Shown here piece by piece: positions 5,246-10,671 of a stretch of DNA of 10,671 bases; the stretch's first letter is position 1; each line of letters begins with the position of its first letter. Location of the stretch: NCBI GenBank assembly GCA_014376655.1, contig JACMRC010000122.1, positions 1 to 10,671 on the forward strand, read 5' to 3'. The translations under genes and the position numbers were made by a program. Source of the DNA: Mucilaginibacter sp. GTDB taxonomy: Bacteria; Bacteroidota; Bacteroidia; Sphingobacteriales; Sphingobacteriaceae. The notes under the pieces were generated by a model. It saw only the letters and a list, made by a program, of their open reading frames with translations, searched no databases and had not been told where the DNA came from.

Positions 5246-6655
5246 ATGAAAAAGTATAAAATTAATACCATTTATAAAAAACTGCTTGCCGACACTACTA
5301 CACCGGTAAGCATATACCTGCGCTTGCGCGATGTTTTCCCTAACTCGTTACTACTGGAAAGCTCGGACTACCATAGCCGCGAAAACAGCACCAGCTATGT
5401 TTGTTGCGACCCAATTGGCGGTCTTACACTAAACGATGGGGAATTAAACAAACGCTACCCCGACGGTACAGAAGAAACATTAAAAGAAGGCGAATTTGAA
5501 CTGATAAGCCAGATAACTGATTTCCTGGCCAGTTTTGAAACTACCCTGCCCGAAGTTAAAATTACCGCCAACGGCTTGTTTGGCTATTTCACGCATGAGG
5601 CTGTGGAGCATTTTGAAACCATCCGCTTAAAAAAGAGCGACGATACTACCCGCAAGGTCCCGGTAATGCAATACAATATTTACCGCTACATTATCGCTAT
5701 AGATCACTTTAAAAACGAACTGTATATTTTCCATAACATGCCCGAGGGCGAAGAAGAAAATGGTGGACTTGATAAAATAAAGGACCTGATAAAAAACAAG
5801 AACTTCCCTGAGTATAGCTTCCAGAGTAAGGCTGATGAACAATCAAACCTGACCGACGAAGGCTTTATAGCCATAGTGGAAAAGATGAAGCAGCATATTT
5901 ATCGTGGGGATGTTTTCCAGATCGTACCGTCGCGTGCTTTCTCTAAAGAGTTTACCGGTGATGAGTTTAATGTGTATCGTGCTTTAAGATCTATCAACCC
6001 ATCGCCTTACCTGTTTTATTTTGATTATGGCGATTTTAGGATCTTTGGCTCATCGCCCGAGGCGCAGATCACTATTAAAAACCGTAAGGCTACCATTTAT
6101 CCAATAGCAGGCACATTTAAACGTAGTGGCGATGATGAGAAGGATGCAGTTATTGCTCATAACTTAAAGAACGACCCCAAAGAATCGGCTGAGCACGTAA
6201 TGCTGGTTGACCTTGCCCGTAATGATCTGAGCCGCCATTGCGAACATGTGGAGGTTAAGGCATTTAAAGAGGTGCAATACTATTCGCATTTAATTCACCT
6301 GGTGTCCATGGTAAGTGGCGATCTGCTGCCGGATGTGCCTACATTTAAAGTGGTGGCTGATACCTTCCCGGCGGGTACGTTAAGCGGAGCGCCAAAGTAT
6401 CGCGCCATGGAGATAATTGATGCGAACGAGAATATTAAGCGCAGCTTTTACAGCGGTGCCATAGGGTATCTGGGTTTCAATGGCGATTTTAACCATGCCA
6501 TCATGATCCGCTCGTTTTTAAGTAAAAACAATACGCTGCACTACCAGGCAGGGGCGGGCATAGTTGCCGGCTCGGTAGCCGAAAGTGAGCTGAACGAGGT
6601 AAATAACAAGATAGCAGCCCTGCGTAAAGCGCTTGAACTGGCAGAAGAGTTATAA
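5246..6655 (+). CDS. trpE: Anthranilate synthase component I
   Basis: The chorismate-converting subunit of anthranilate synthase, the committed step of tryptophan synthesis. The 469-residue protein has the usual two parts. The N-terminal domain carries LLLESSD (35-41), the feedback tryptophan-binding motif. The C-terminal chorismate-binding domain carries FGSSPEAQ, PIAGTFKR, DPKESAEHVMLVDLARNDL (about 310-328), FPAGTLSGAPKYRAMEIID (about 373-391), YSGAIGYLG and YQAGAGIVAGS (about 432-442). All chorismate and Mg-binding motifs appear intact, and the LLLES motif implies end-product inhibition. It lies just after the leader peptide and terminator, so it is under transcriptional attenuation as well. 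trpG follows 60 bp downstream, separated by part of a palindromic repeat. Confidence 0.97.
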   Translation: MKKYKINTIYKKLLADTTTPVSIYLRLRDVFPNSLLLESSDYHSRENSTSYVCCDPIGGLTLNDGELNKRYPDGTEETLKEGEFELISQITDFLASFETTLPEVKITANGLFGYFTHEAVEHFETIRLKKSDDTTRKVPVMQYNIYRYIIAIDHFKNELYIFHNMPEGEEENGGLDKIKDLIKNKNFPEYSFQSKADEQSNLTDEGFIAIVEKMKQHIYRGDVFQIVPSRAFSKEFTGDEFNVYRALRSINPSPYLFYFDYGDFRIFGSSPEAQITIKNRKATIYPIAGTFKRSGDDEKDAVIAHNLKNDPKESAEHVMLVDLARNDLSRHCEHVEVKAFKEVQYYSHLIHLVSMVSGDLLPDVPTFKVVADTFPAGTLSGAPKYRAMEIIDANENIKRSFYSGAIGYLGFNGDFNHAIMIRSFLSKNNTLHYQAGAGIVAGSVAESELNEVNNKIAALRKALELAEEL

Positions 6656-6660
6656 CCTAA

Positions 6661-6769
6661 GCCCCCTAACCCCCTAAAGGGGGAACAACTAATGAATATT
6701 AATGTATAAAGTGATATGGAACCTAATAAAGATATAACCTCATCTACCCCCTTTAGGGGGCCGGGGGGC
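6661..6769. repeat. Inverted pair of C/G-run repeats spanning the trpG start
   Basis: One copy, GCCCCC-TAA-CCCCCTAAAGGGGG, occupies 6661-6683. An inverted copy, reading GCCCCCC-GG-CCCCCTAAAGGGGG on the minus strand, occupies 6769 down to 6747. Each copy holds its own CCCCCTAAAGGGGG near-palindrome. Together the arms could pair over about 22 bp around a loop (6684-6746) that contains the trpG start codon. The second arm is translated as part of TrpG. Such C5TAAAG5 motifs are familiar as dispersed repeats in Bacteroidota, from memory. Confidence 0.75.
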
Positions 6770-7387
6770 AAAGTTTTAATTATTGATAACTATGATTCGT
6801 TTACGTACAACCTGGTACACCTGGTAAACGAGATTGGCTTGCAGTGCGAGGTTTGGAGAAACGATCAGTTCAAGATAGAAGATGTGGATGCTTATGATAA
6901 GATCATTCTTTCTCCGGGCCCGGGTATACCATCAGAGGCGGGATTGCTGTTGGATGTAATTGCCAAATACGCCCCAACCAAAAGCATTTTTGGTGTATGC
7001 CTTGGCCAGCAAGCCATTGCCGAAGTATTTGGCGGTAAATTGTACAACCTAAAGCAACCTATGCATGGCATAGCAACCCCAATTACTGTTACTGACGACA
7101 GCGAGCAACTTTTTGCAGGTTTACCGCATCAGTTTAAAGTTGGCCGTTACCACTCGTGGGTGGTTGATGAAAAATCTATCCCCAATGTATTAACCGTAAC
7201 CGCGGTTGATGAAGTGGACAACTCGGCTATGGCGTTAAGGCATAAAGAGTTTGACGTGCGTGGTGTGCAATTTCACCCTGAATCTATCCTAACGGAGTTT
7301 GGAAAAGAAATGATGCAAAACTGGTTGGCCTCTGGTAAATCAAAAATTGGTAATTTAGCCGATTATAATAAGATAGGTTTAAACTAA
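6716..7387 (+). CDS. trpG: Anthranilate synthase component II (glutamine amidotransferase)
   Basis: The class I glutamine amidotransferase subunit that supplies ammonia to TrpE. The 223-residue product has VLIIDNYDSFTYNLVH (20-35), LSPGPGIPSEAG (65-76), FGVCLGQQA with nucleophile Cys95, and VQFHPES with His187 and Glu189, so the catalytic triad is complete. TrpG proteins normally begin at the residue before KVLIIDNYDSF. Here that position is Gly18 (GGC), and the only in-frame ATG is 17 codons earlier. The first 18 residues include TPFRGPGG, encoded by the inverted C/G-run repeat, so the native start seems to have been replaced by repeat sequence. No PRT (TrpD) domain is fused. A repeat hairpin and then trpC follow 33 bp downstream. 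Confidence 0.95.
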   Translation: MEPNKDITSSTPFRGPGGKVLIIDNYDSFTYNLVHLVNEIGLQCEVWRNDQFKIEDVDAYDKIILSPGPGIPSEAGLLLDVIAKYAPTKSIFGVCLGQQAIAEVFGGKLYNLKQPMHGIATPITVTDDSEQLFAGLPHQFKVGRYHSWVVDEKSIPNVLTVTAVDEVDNSAMALRHKEFDVRGVQFHPESILTEFGKEMMQNWLASGKSKIGNLADYNKIGLN

Positions 7388-7395
7388 ACAAACAC

Positions 7396-7413
7396 CCCTG
7401 CCCACGGGCAGGG
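7396..7413. repeat. Palindrome between trpG and trpC
   Basis: CCCTGCCC (7396-7403) and GGGCAGGG (7406-7413) form an 8-bp perfect inverted repeat separated by AC, ending 7 bases before the trpC ATG. With no T tract it is not a terminator. It resembles dispersed CCCTGCCC palindromes and may instead shape mRNA processing or initiation at trpC. Confidence 0.6.
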
Positions 7414-7420
7414 CACGGCT

Positions 7421-8206
7421 ATGAATATCCTTGATAAAATTGTTCTTAATAAAAAGGCTGAAGTAGAAGAAGCTAAAGAAAACACAACTGTTAAAGAACT
7501 GGAAGCCTCGCCGCTATTTAGCCGCGATACTTACTCGTTCAAAGATTTTTTGCTAGACCCTGCACGTACCGGTATTATAGCCGAGTTTAAGCGGCGGTCG
7601 CCATCAAAAGGTATTATTAATAATAGTGTTGGTGTAGTACAGGTAACCAATGGTTACGCGGCTGCAGGTGCTTCGGCATTGTCTGTACTGACAGATACCG
7701 ACTTCTTTATGGGTACCAAAGCCGATCTGTTTAAAGCCCGCCAGGCAAATACCATCCCTGTTTTGCGTAAGGATTTTATGATAGATGAGTTCCAGGTAAT
7801 CGAAGCCAAATCGTTAGGTGCCGATATTATTCTGTTAATAGCTGCTATACTTACCCCCAAAGAAATTAATAAGCTGGCAACACTGGCAAAAAGCCTTGGC
7901 TTAAATGTGTTGTTGGAGGTACATAACCTGGAGGAACTGCAACGCAGTATCAACCCTAATGTAGATGCCATAGGCGTAAACAACCGCAACCTTGCCGATT
8001 TTACGGTATCCGTAGAAACCTCCTACAAACTGGGCGAACATATCCCGGCCGAATTTTTAAAAATATCTGAAAGCGCTATAAGCGATGTGCATACCATTAA
8101 AGGCCTAAAGAAAGCCGGCTTCAACGGATTTTTAATTGGCGAGACTTTTATGAAGCAGGCCGATCCGGGATTAGCAATGAAAGAGTTTGTTGAGGGGTTG
8201 AAATAA
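7421..8206 (+). CDS. trpC: Indole-3-glycerol phosphate synthase
   Basis: Closes the ring of CdRP to form indole-3-glycerol phosphate, the fourth committed step of tryptophan synthesis. The 261-residue product is a full-length single-domain TIM barrel with no TrpF fusion. Family motifs with catalytic or binding residues: IIAEFKRRSPSKG (52-64, with Glu55 and Lys57), ALSVLTD (86-92), VLRKDFM (114-120, Lys117), LLEVH (164-168, Glu166), IGVNNRNL (184-191, Asn187/188), SESAIS (216-221, Glu217 and Ser218) and GFLIGE (236-241). It follows trpG directly with no promoter seen, so it is presumed co-transcribed from the attenuated promoter. trpD, which is needed between TrpE/G and TrpC, is not here, and no further trp gene follows. 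Confidence 0.97.
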   Translation: MNILDKIVLNKKAEVEEAKENTTVKELEASPLFSRDTYSFKDFLLDPARTGIIAEFKRRSPSKGIINNSVGVVQVTNGYAAAGASALSVLTDTDFFMGTKADLFKARQANTIPVLRKDFMIDEFQVIEAKSLGADIILLIAAILTPKEINKLATLAKSLGLNVLLEVHNLEELQRSINPNVDAIGVNNRNLADFTVSVETSYKLGEHIPAEFLKISESAISDVHTIKGLKKAGFNGFLIGETFMKQADPGLAMKEFVEGLK

Positions 8207-8218
8207 AATATATTTTTG
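8186..8218 (+). promoter_or_regulatory. Candidate promoter for the pentapeptide-repeat gene
   Basis: TTTG (8186-8189), a 21-bp spacer, then TATTTTTG (8211-8218), an exact TAnnTTTG element at the end of trpC. Transcription would begin inside the adjoining palindromic repeat, giving a structured 5' leader of about 95 bases. Support is by consensus only. Confidence 0.4.
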
Positions 8219-8297
8219 TCATTGCGAGGAGGAACGACGAAGCAATCGCACGGTGCAAAGTTCGCGATTGCCACACTCGTACCTCGTTCGCAATGAC
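8218..8297. repeat. Imperfect inverted repeat (GTCATTGCGAG type)
   Basis: An 80-bp imperfect palindrome bounded by GTCATTGCGA (8218-8227) and TCGCAATGAC (8288-8297). Matching inner segments GCAATCGC (8242-8249) and GCGATTGC (8264-8271) flank a 14-base loop; the middle of the arms is partly mismatched. This GTCATTGCGAGGaggaacgacGAAGCAATC pattern is one of the best-known dispersed repeats of Bacteroidota and several other bacteria, where its translation gives spurious CHCERGTSVAI peptides. It lies between trpC and the pentapeptide-repeat gene. Confidence 0.85.
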
Positions 8298-8320
8298 ATA
8301 TCAAGCGAAACATTACATCT

Positions 8321-8893
8321 ATGAGTTCTACAATCCTCGACGATAAAACCTTTACCGAATTAAACTACGAAAAAACGACAGAAAGAGACACTGAGTTTAA
8401 CAACTGCGTGTTTAAGAAATGCGATTTTACAGAGGCCGAGTTTGCGCTTTGCAAGTTTATAGATTGTGTTTTTGAGGACTGTAACCTGTCCATGATAAAG
8501 TGGAACCGCTCTACTCTAAACAACGTGATATTTAAGCAATGCAAGTTACTGGGTGTAAACTTTAGCCCGTGCGAGGATTTTTTGTTTACAGTCAGGTTTG
8601 AGTCGTGTATGTTAGATTATTCTTCATTCATGGCTAAGAAGATGCCTAAAACCCATTTCGTAAAATCATCATTAAAAGAAGTGACGTTTACTGAGGCTAT
8701 TCTCACAGGATCGGTGTTTGATGAATGCGACCTCAACGGTACGGTTTTTAGCAGAACAGACCTTACATCAGTAAACTTCGCTAACGCATTAAACTTCATT
8801 ATTGACCCCGAACTAAACACCATCAAGCACGCTACGTTTTCGGCAGATGGGCTTGAGGGGCTTTTATTTAAGTATAATATAAAAGTAGTTTAG
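8321..8893 (+). CDS. Pentapeptide-repeat protein
   Basis: 190 residues made almost wholly of pentapeptide repeats A(D/N)LxX, with a central Phe or Leu every five residues: F26, F31, F36, F41, F46, F51, L56, then L66, F71, L76, F81. After an interruption at about 82-92 the pattern resumes at F93, L98, F103, and again from F113 through F153. The fold is a right-handed quadrilateral beta-helix. The end (ATFSADGLEGLLFKYNIKVV) lies outside the repeats and is probably a capping helix. Cys is unusually frequent at the position before the turn (NNCVF, KKCDF, IDCVF, EDCNL). The length and central break recall the DNA-mimic gyrase-protecting proteins MfpA and Qnr, but most family members have no known role and no gyrase link can be shown here. 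It stands alone, converging on the next gene with a 10-bp gap. Confidence 0.88.
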   Translation: MSSTILDDKTFTELNYEKTTERDTEFNNCVFKKCDFTEAEFALCKFIDCVFEDCNLSMIKWNRSTLNNVIFKQCKLLGVNFSPCEDFLFTVRFESCMLDYSSFMAKKMPKTHFVKSSLKEVTFTEAILTGSVFDECDLNGTVFSRTDLTSVNFANALNFIIDPELNTIKHATFSADGLEGLLFKYNIKVV

Positions 8894-8903
8894 CCAACCA
8901 AAC

Positions 8904-9770
8904 TTATTCAGCGTAAACTTCTTCCAACTGCCGGGTAAGAAACTTAAACGACATAGCCGCGTCGGCAGCGGTATAAGGTGCACCCGGCTCCATAAATATG
9001 GGGCCTTTATAGTTCGCTGTTCTTAATGCACGCAGGTAAGGTTTTAGATCGTCGCCTTTCATACCCGGCAGCGTCCTGATCTCCAGTTCGGCAATTTCGC
9101 AATGCACTATAATGTCTGCATTATCAACAATAACCTGTGGCGTTTCTTTCATACGGCCCATGTGGTAAATATCGGCATTCAGTTTAAAGTTGGGGTTGTT
9201 AACCGCGCGTACTACTTCGGCAGTTTCTTTTAGGGTGAGCAGGAAATTGGTTTCTGCCGTTTCCAAGCTTTCTAACACCAACATAATATGGTGCTTTTGT
9301 GCTACCAATGCCAGTTTACCGCACAATAAGGTGAAATCTGCCTGCGCTTTTTTGGTATCATAGCCATCAGGCAACCTGCGCGATCCGCCACTGCCTAATA
9401 TAATATGCTTGATATTGGCTTGCTCCGCTCTTAAAAATACGCTGTCGACATACGCTAAAACCCTTGGCGTATTAACCGCAGGCCCAGCGATTTTCATGCT
9501 GGATGGGAACAGGATATTGCACATATACACTTTGCATTGTGCTTTATTTATCCGTTCGATATTGCTTCTAAACTTCTCTTCGTTAAGTGATGGCGAGAGC
9601 ATTTTGCCAACCGATTCACCTATCATTTTAAAACCGGCGGCATGGGCAATGCTATCCTTATCAATAGATAAAATAAGGCCTAAAGCATTAGGCGGTTTTT
9701 GCTGTGTACGAAAGCTAAATAGTGCCGCTGCGGATAACAGCAATAGCACAATACCGGTTTTTAATTTCAT
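8904..9770 (-). CDS. Exported TIM-barrel protein, sugar phosphate isomerase/epimerase family
   Basis: 288-residue protein of the xylose isomerase-like / AP endonuclease 2 TIM-barrel superfamily. The N-terminus MKLKTGIVLLLLSAAALFSF is a signal peptide or membrane anchor with no lipobox Cys, so the domain probably acts in the periplasm. Likely metal ligands are Glu167 (LVLES), Asp200 (NADIYHM), His223 (VHCEIAE) and Glu261 (FMEPG), matching the family Glu-Asp-His-Glu set. Substrate is unknown; family members isomerise or epimerise keto- and inositol-type sugars. The ATG at 9768-9770 is chosen because the longer in-frame start at 9827 would lie within the terminator hairpin of the upstream gene and bury the signal peptide. 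It follows the M28 peptidase gene on the same strand, across that terminator. Confidence 0.85.
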   Translation of the reverse strand: MKLKTGIVLLLLSAAALFSFRTQQKPPNALGLILSIDKDSIAHAAGFKMIGESVGKMLSPSLNEEKFRSNIERINKAQCKVYMCNILFPSSMKIAGPAVNTPRVLAYVDSVFLRAEQANIKHIILGSGGSRRLPDGYDTKKAQADFTLLCGKLALVAQKHHIMLVLESLETAETNFLLTLKETAEVVRAVNNPNFKLNADIYHMGRMKETPQVIVDNADIIVHCEIAELEIRTLPGMKGDDLKPYLRALRTANYKGPIFMEPGAPYTAADAAMSFKFLTRQLEEVYAE

Positions 9771-9812
9771 TGGTTTTTTAGGTTTGGTTAAAACTAATAA
9801 AATTATTCGGGC

Positions 9813-9840
9813 AAAAAAAGGCCCCAATCTCTCGGGGCCT
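9813..9840 (-). terminator. Intrinsic terminator after the M28 peptidase gene
   Basis: On the minus strand AGGCCCC (9840 to 9834) and GGGGCCT (9825 to 9819) form a perfect 7-bp stem with an 8-base loop, followed by a T tract (9819 to 9813). It begins 6 bp after the stop of the peptidase gene and lies 43 bp before the start of the next gene, so it should limit read-through into it. Confidence 0.88.
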
Positions 9841-9845
9841 TAGTA

Positions 9846-10671
9846 TTAATTTTTAGGGGCTGCGGGCAACTCCTTGCGCGGCATCATTTCGTCGCGTTGT
9901 GAGGTGTTGTAAACAAACCAGGCGGTAATGGTGGCGGCTTGTTTAAGGTCGGCCTCGCTTAACTTGTCGTAAGTGTCCTGGTTACTATGGTGGGTACGCG
10001 TGCCATAATCCATGCTATCCTGTATAAACTGGAAACCGGGGATCCCAACCGCGTCAAACGACAGGTGGTCCGTTCCGCCGGTGTTACCTATAGTGATAGT
10101 GCTTGCACCCAGATCTTTAAACGGAGCTAACCACGATTGGAATATTGAGCCAATAGCCGAGTTGCCCTGCAAATACACACCGCGTATTTTACCGGTACCG
10201 TTATCTAAGTTATAGTAAGCCGAAACTTTGGCAGCTTCAGGTTTTAATATCATAGTTTTAGGGTCGCCAAAGTGGTTAAGCACATAAAAGCGTGAGCCAA
10301 ATAAACCCTGTTCTTCAGAACTCCATAATACTACGCGGATGGTACGGCGCGGTTTAAACCCAACACGTTTTAAAATGCGCATGGTTTCAAGCATTACCGC
10401 ACTGCCGGCAGCATTGTCTGTAGCGCCGGTAGCAGCATGCCATGAATCCAAGTGGCCACCTATGATAACTAATTGGTCCTTTAATTTAGGATCGGTGCCG
10501 GCTATTTCGCCTACTACATCATAACCTTGCAGGTCGTTAGTAAAAAACTCGGTTTTAATATCAGCCTCTAATTGTACTTTAATGCCGGCTTTACTTAAAC
10601 GTAAAATGCGTTGATAATCTTCGCCGCTGGTTTCTAATTCAGGCGCAACAACATGCGCAGTATCAGCGTAT
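9846..10671 (-). CDS. M28-family zinc aminopeptidase (5' end outside window)
   Basis: C-terminal 274 residues of an M28 (aminopeptidase Y/S, PSMA-like) metallopeptidase; the frame stays open to the window edge. The di-zinc site is complete: GGHLDSWH (first His ligand), GATDNAAG (bridging Asp), SSEEQGLFGS (catalytic Glu and ligand Glu), NLDNGTG (Asp ligand) and HHSNQDT (last His ligand). The segment before GGHLDSW (GYDVVGEIAGTDPKLKDQLV) is the usual lead-in strand of the catalytic domain; relatives carry a signal peptide and often a PA domain further upstream, outside this window. The likely role is trimming peptides in the periplasm or outside the cell. The first ATG-like start inside the window (TTG at 10449-10451) falls in the middle of the metal-binding motif and is not a real start. 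The gene is closed by a strong terminator. Confidence 0.93.
   Translation of the reverse strand, partial: YADTAHVVAPELETSGEDYQRILRLSKAGIKVQLEADIKTEFFTNDLQGYDVVGEIAGTDPKLKDQLVIIGGHLDSWHAATGATDNAAGSAVMLETMRILKRVGFKPRRTIRVVLWSSEEQGLFGSRFYVLNHFGDPKTMILKPEAAKVSAYYNLDNGTGKIRGVYLQGNSAIGSIFQSWLAPFKDLGASTITIGNTGGTDHLSFDAVGIPGFQFIQDSMDYGTRTHHSNQDTYDKLSEADLKQAATITAWFVYNTSQRDEMMPRKELPAAPKN

Noticed and set aside
8023..8313. 96-codon minus-strand frame containing CHCERGTSVAIA
   Set aside because: This peptide is the well-known false translation of the GTCATTGCGAG repeat, and the rest is antisense to trpC.
9771..9827. Longer start for the TIM-barrel gene
   Set aside because: It would start within the terminator hairpin and place 19 residues before a clean signal peptide.
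9409..9843. 144-codon plus-strand frame
   Set aside because: Antisense to the signal peptide and first third of the TIM-barrel gene, running into the terminator; no family resemblance.
1..10671. tRNA or rRNA genes, CRISPR arrays, transposases, integrase sites
   Set aside because: None was recognised; the repeats present are palindromes without regular spacers and without adjacent transposase genes.

Overview
The window looks like a chromosomal stretch from a Bacteroidota member of the Sphingobacteriaceae, most likely Mucilaginibacter or a close relative. This is inferred from three things: promoter-like TTTG / TAnnTTTG elements in place of sigma70 boxes, a long-form NagB, and several short palindromic repeats of kinds familiar from that family. 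No database search was possible. There are no rRNA or tRNA genes, transposases or CRISPR arrays.

Left part (1-2304): a truncated nagB (minus) diverges from anmK (plus), both amino-sugar and cell-wall recycling functions. A nested palindromic repeat of about 136 bp lies between them. Next, on the minus strand and tail-to-tail with anmK, is a tight two-gene cassette (2323-3568) of unknown function: a DUF1828/DUF1829-type protein and a 160-residue protein resembling DUF6978. It is much more AT-rich than its surroundings and is the best candidate for an uncharacterised, possibly transferred system. A small lipoprotein gene (minus), a complex palindromic repeat (4355-4491) and a four-helix, His-containing membrane protein (plus) follow.

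Centre (5047-8206): a tryptophan biosynthesis operon, trpE-trpG-trpC. Upstream of trpE is what reads as a complete ribosome-mediated attenuator: a promoter, a 19-codon leader peptide with tandem Trp codons starting almost at the predicted transcription start, and a strong intrinsic terminator. TrpE and TrpG form anthranilate synthase and TrpC makes indole-3-glycerol phosphate. trpD, trpF, trpB and trpA are not in the window. Each junction (trpE/trpG, trpG/trpC, after trpC) carries a different palindrome, and the one before trpG has become part of the TrpG coding sequence.

Right part (8321-10671): a pentapeptide-repeat protein gene (plus) converges on an exported TIM-barrel sugar isomerase-like protein (minus). 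Upstream of that is an M28 zinc aminopeptidase (minus) whose N-terminus lies outside the window; an intrinsic terminator separates these last two.
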